Shown in pieces: positions 6,058-6,604 of a DNA stretch of 6,604 nucleotides. This DNA is from Deinococcales bacterium (GTDB lineage Bacteria; Deinococcota; Deinococci; Deinococcales; Deinococcaceae): NCBI GenBank assembly GCA_025359705.1, contig JANYFS010000355.1, positions 1 through 6,604 on the forward strand. The letters run 5' to 3'. The number at the start of each line of letters is the position of its first letter. Position 1 is the first letter of the stretch. A program made the position numbers and the translations under genes. Below the pieces are notes generated by a model that searched no databases, was not told where the DNA came from, and saw only the letters and a list, made by a program, of their open reading frames with translations.

Positions 6058-6604
6058 TTAATCGTGGTCTGTATCTTGAGCAAAGACTTCAGCTTGTTTG
6101 ATGATCTCTTGGCTGGCCTGTTCTTGCTTGTCGGGTGGATAGCCATATTTGCGGAGTACCCGCTTGACCAATATTCGCAGCCTAGCTTGAGCTTGCTCGC
6201 GCAAATGCCAATCGATGGTGGAATTGCGACGCACAATGTCTGCGATTTCTTTGGCAATGTCTCGCAAAATGGCATCACCCATAATTTTTACCGCGCTGTC
6301 GTTGACTTCTAGCGCGTCATAAAAAGCAATTTCAGCTTCGGTGAGATTGAGCGCGTCCCCTCGAGCCTGAGCTTCACGCATTTGACGGGCCAAATCGAGC
6401 ATTTCCTCGATCACTTGGGCGGTTTCGATGCTGCGGTTTTGGTAGCGCCCAATGGCGGCCTCGAGCTTTTCACTGAAGGCTCGAGCCTGGGTGATATTTT
6501 TGCGGCTGCGGGTGCGAATTTCTTCATTGAGCAGTTTTTCCAAAAGTTCCACTGCCAAGTTTTTCTGTGGCATTTTGCCAACATCCTCCAGAAAGGCAGA
6601 TCGG
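6058..6604 (-). CDS. hsdR: Type I restriction enzyme R subunit (HsdR), C-terminal part, cut by window edge
   Basis: The minus-strand frame is open from the right edge to TAA at 6058-6060, giving 181 codons. It reads SAFLEDVGK then [19 protein letters not shown], the hallmark of the C-terminal HsdR domain (DUF3387 type) that contacts the HsdM/HsdS core. The Met at 6571-6573 is internal: coding continues upstream without a stop, and the nuclease and helicase motor domains should lie beyond 6604. The rest is mostly charged and helical (for example [20 protein letters not shown]), usual for this domain, and ends AQDTDHD. The full enzyme would translocate and cut DNA lacking the host's type I methylation. 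The gene converges on the MFS gene with 52 bases between stops and no clear terminator. The part seen is intact; whether the whole gene is cannot be judged. Confidence 0.88.
   Translation of the reverse strand, partial: RSAFLEDVGKMPQKNLAVELLEKLLNEEIRTRSRKNITQARAFSEKLEAAIGRYQNRSIETAQVIEEMLDLARQMREAQARGDALNLTEAEIAFYDALEVNDSAVKIMGDAILRDIAKEIADIVRRNSTIDWHLREQAQARLRILVKRVLRKYGYPPDKQEQASQEIIKQAEVFAQDTDHD

Larger units (their letters stand above)
566..6485. repeat. Dispersed highly iterated palindrome CTCGAG (about 47 copies)
   Basis: Copies start at 566, 653, 788, 821, 1034, 1235, 1400, 1590, 1616, 1638, 1793, 1899, 2067, 2115, 2247, 2306, 2447, 2525, 2564, 2653, 2813, 2996, 3020, 3171, 3257, 3359, 3368, 3458, 3734, 3752, 3965, 4094, 4145, 4304, 4334, 4454, 4527, 4665, 4703, 4743, 5042, 5202, 5331, 5808, 6360, 6460 and 6480. 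The hand count may be off by one or two. Two copies are intergenic. Of the 45 coding copies, about 29 read Leu-Glu, 12 read through Ser-Ser and 4 through Arg. Flanking bases show no obvious longer consensus. The longest gaps are the first 565 bases and 5814-6359. Confidence 0.95.

Noticed and set aside
5814..6359. Gap without CTCGAG sites as a sign of recently acquired DNA
   Set aside because: At an average of one site per ~140 bases, a gap of ~550 bases is expected about once among 47 sites, and sites resume within the hsdR fragment.

Overview
The window looks like chromosomal DNA from a moderately GC-rich member of the Deinococcota, most likely Meiothermus or a close relative. This rests on three things: the RecJ protein reads like the Thermus/Deinococcus type (an N-terminal RWxxLSxP segment and an extra C-terminal domain), the genes use GTG and TTG starts with little Shine-Dalgarno signal, and a TANNNT box sits 6 bases from a start codon, as in the leaderless genes common in that phylum. 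The genus is an inference.

Layout. Positions 1-1658 (+) hold the 3' part of a secreted subtilisin-type (S8) serine protease: catalytic domain, Pro-Thr linker, then an alpha/beta domain. Positions 1659-1997 are a 339-base non-coding stretch packed with short direct repeats, an inverted repeat and a probable leaderless promoter. Positions 1998-2372 (+) encode a small two-helix membrane protein of the LapA/DUF1049 type. It overlaps by four bases the start of recJ (2369-4558, +), the 5'-3' single-strand DNA exonuclease. A 79-base AT-rich gap with a five-copy TTAATAAA array leads into an MFS transporter gene (4638-6005, +). The right edge (6058-6604, -) is the C-terminal end of a type I restriction enzyme HsdR subunit, convergent with the transporter and cut by the window edge.

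The genes do not form an obvious single pathway. lapA-like and recJ are probably translationally coupled. RecJ (recombination and repair end resection) and HsdR (restriction of foreign DNA) both act on DNA, but they lie in opposite transcription units and no functional link can be claimed.

The strongest unexplained signal is the palindrome CTCGAG. By eye I count 47 copies in 6.6 kb, where about two would be expected. They fall in all five genes and in the large intergenic region, in all three reading frames (read as Leu-Glu, as Ser-Ser, or across an Arg codon), which points to pressure on the DNA word rather than on the proteins. It behaves like a highly iterated palindrome, comparable to HIP1 of cyanobacteria. 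No CRISPR array, tRNA, rRNA or insertion sequence was seen.
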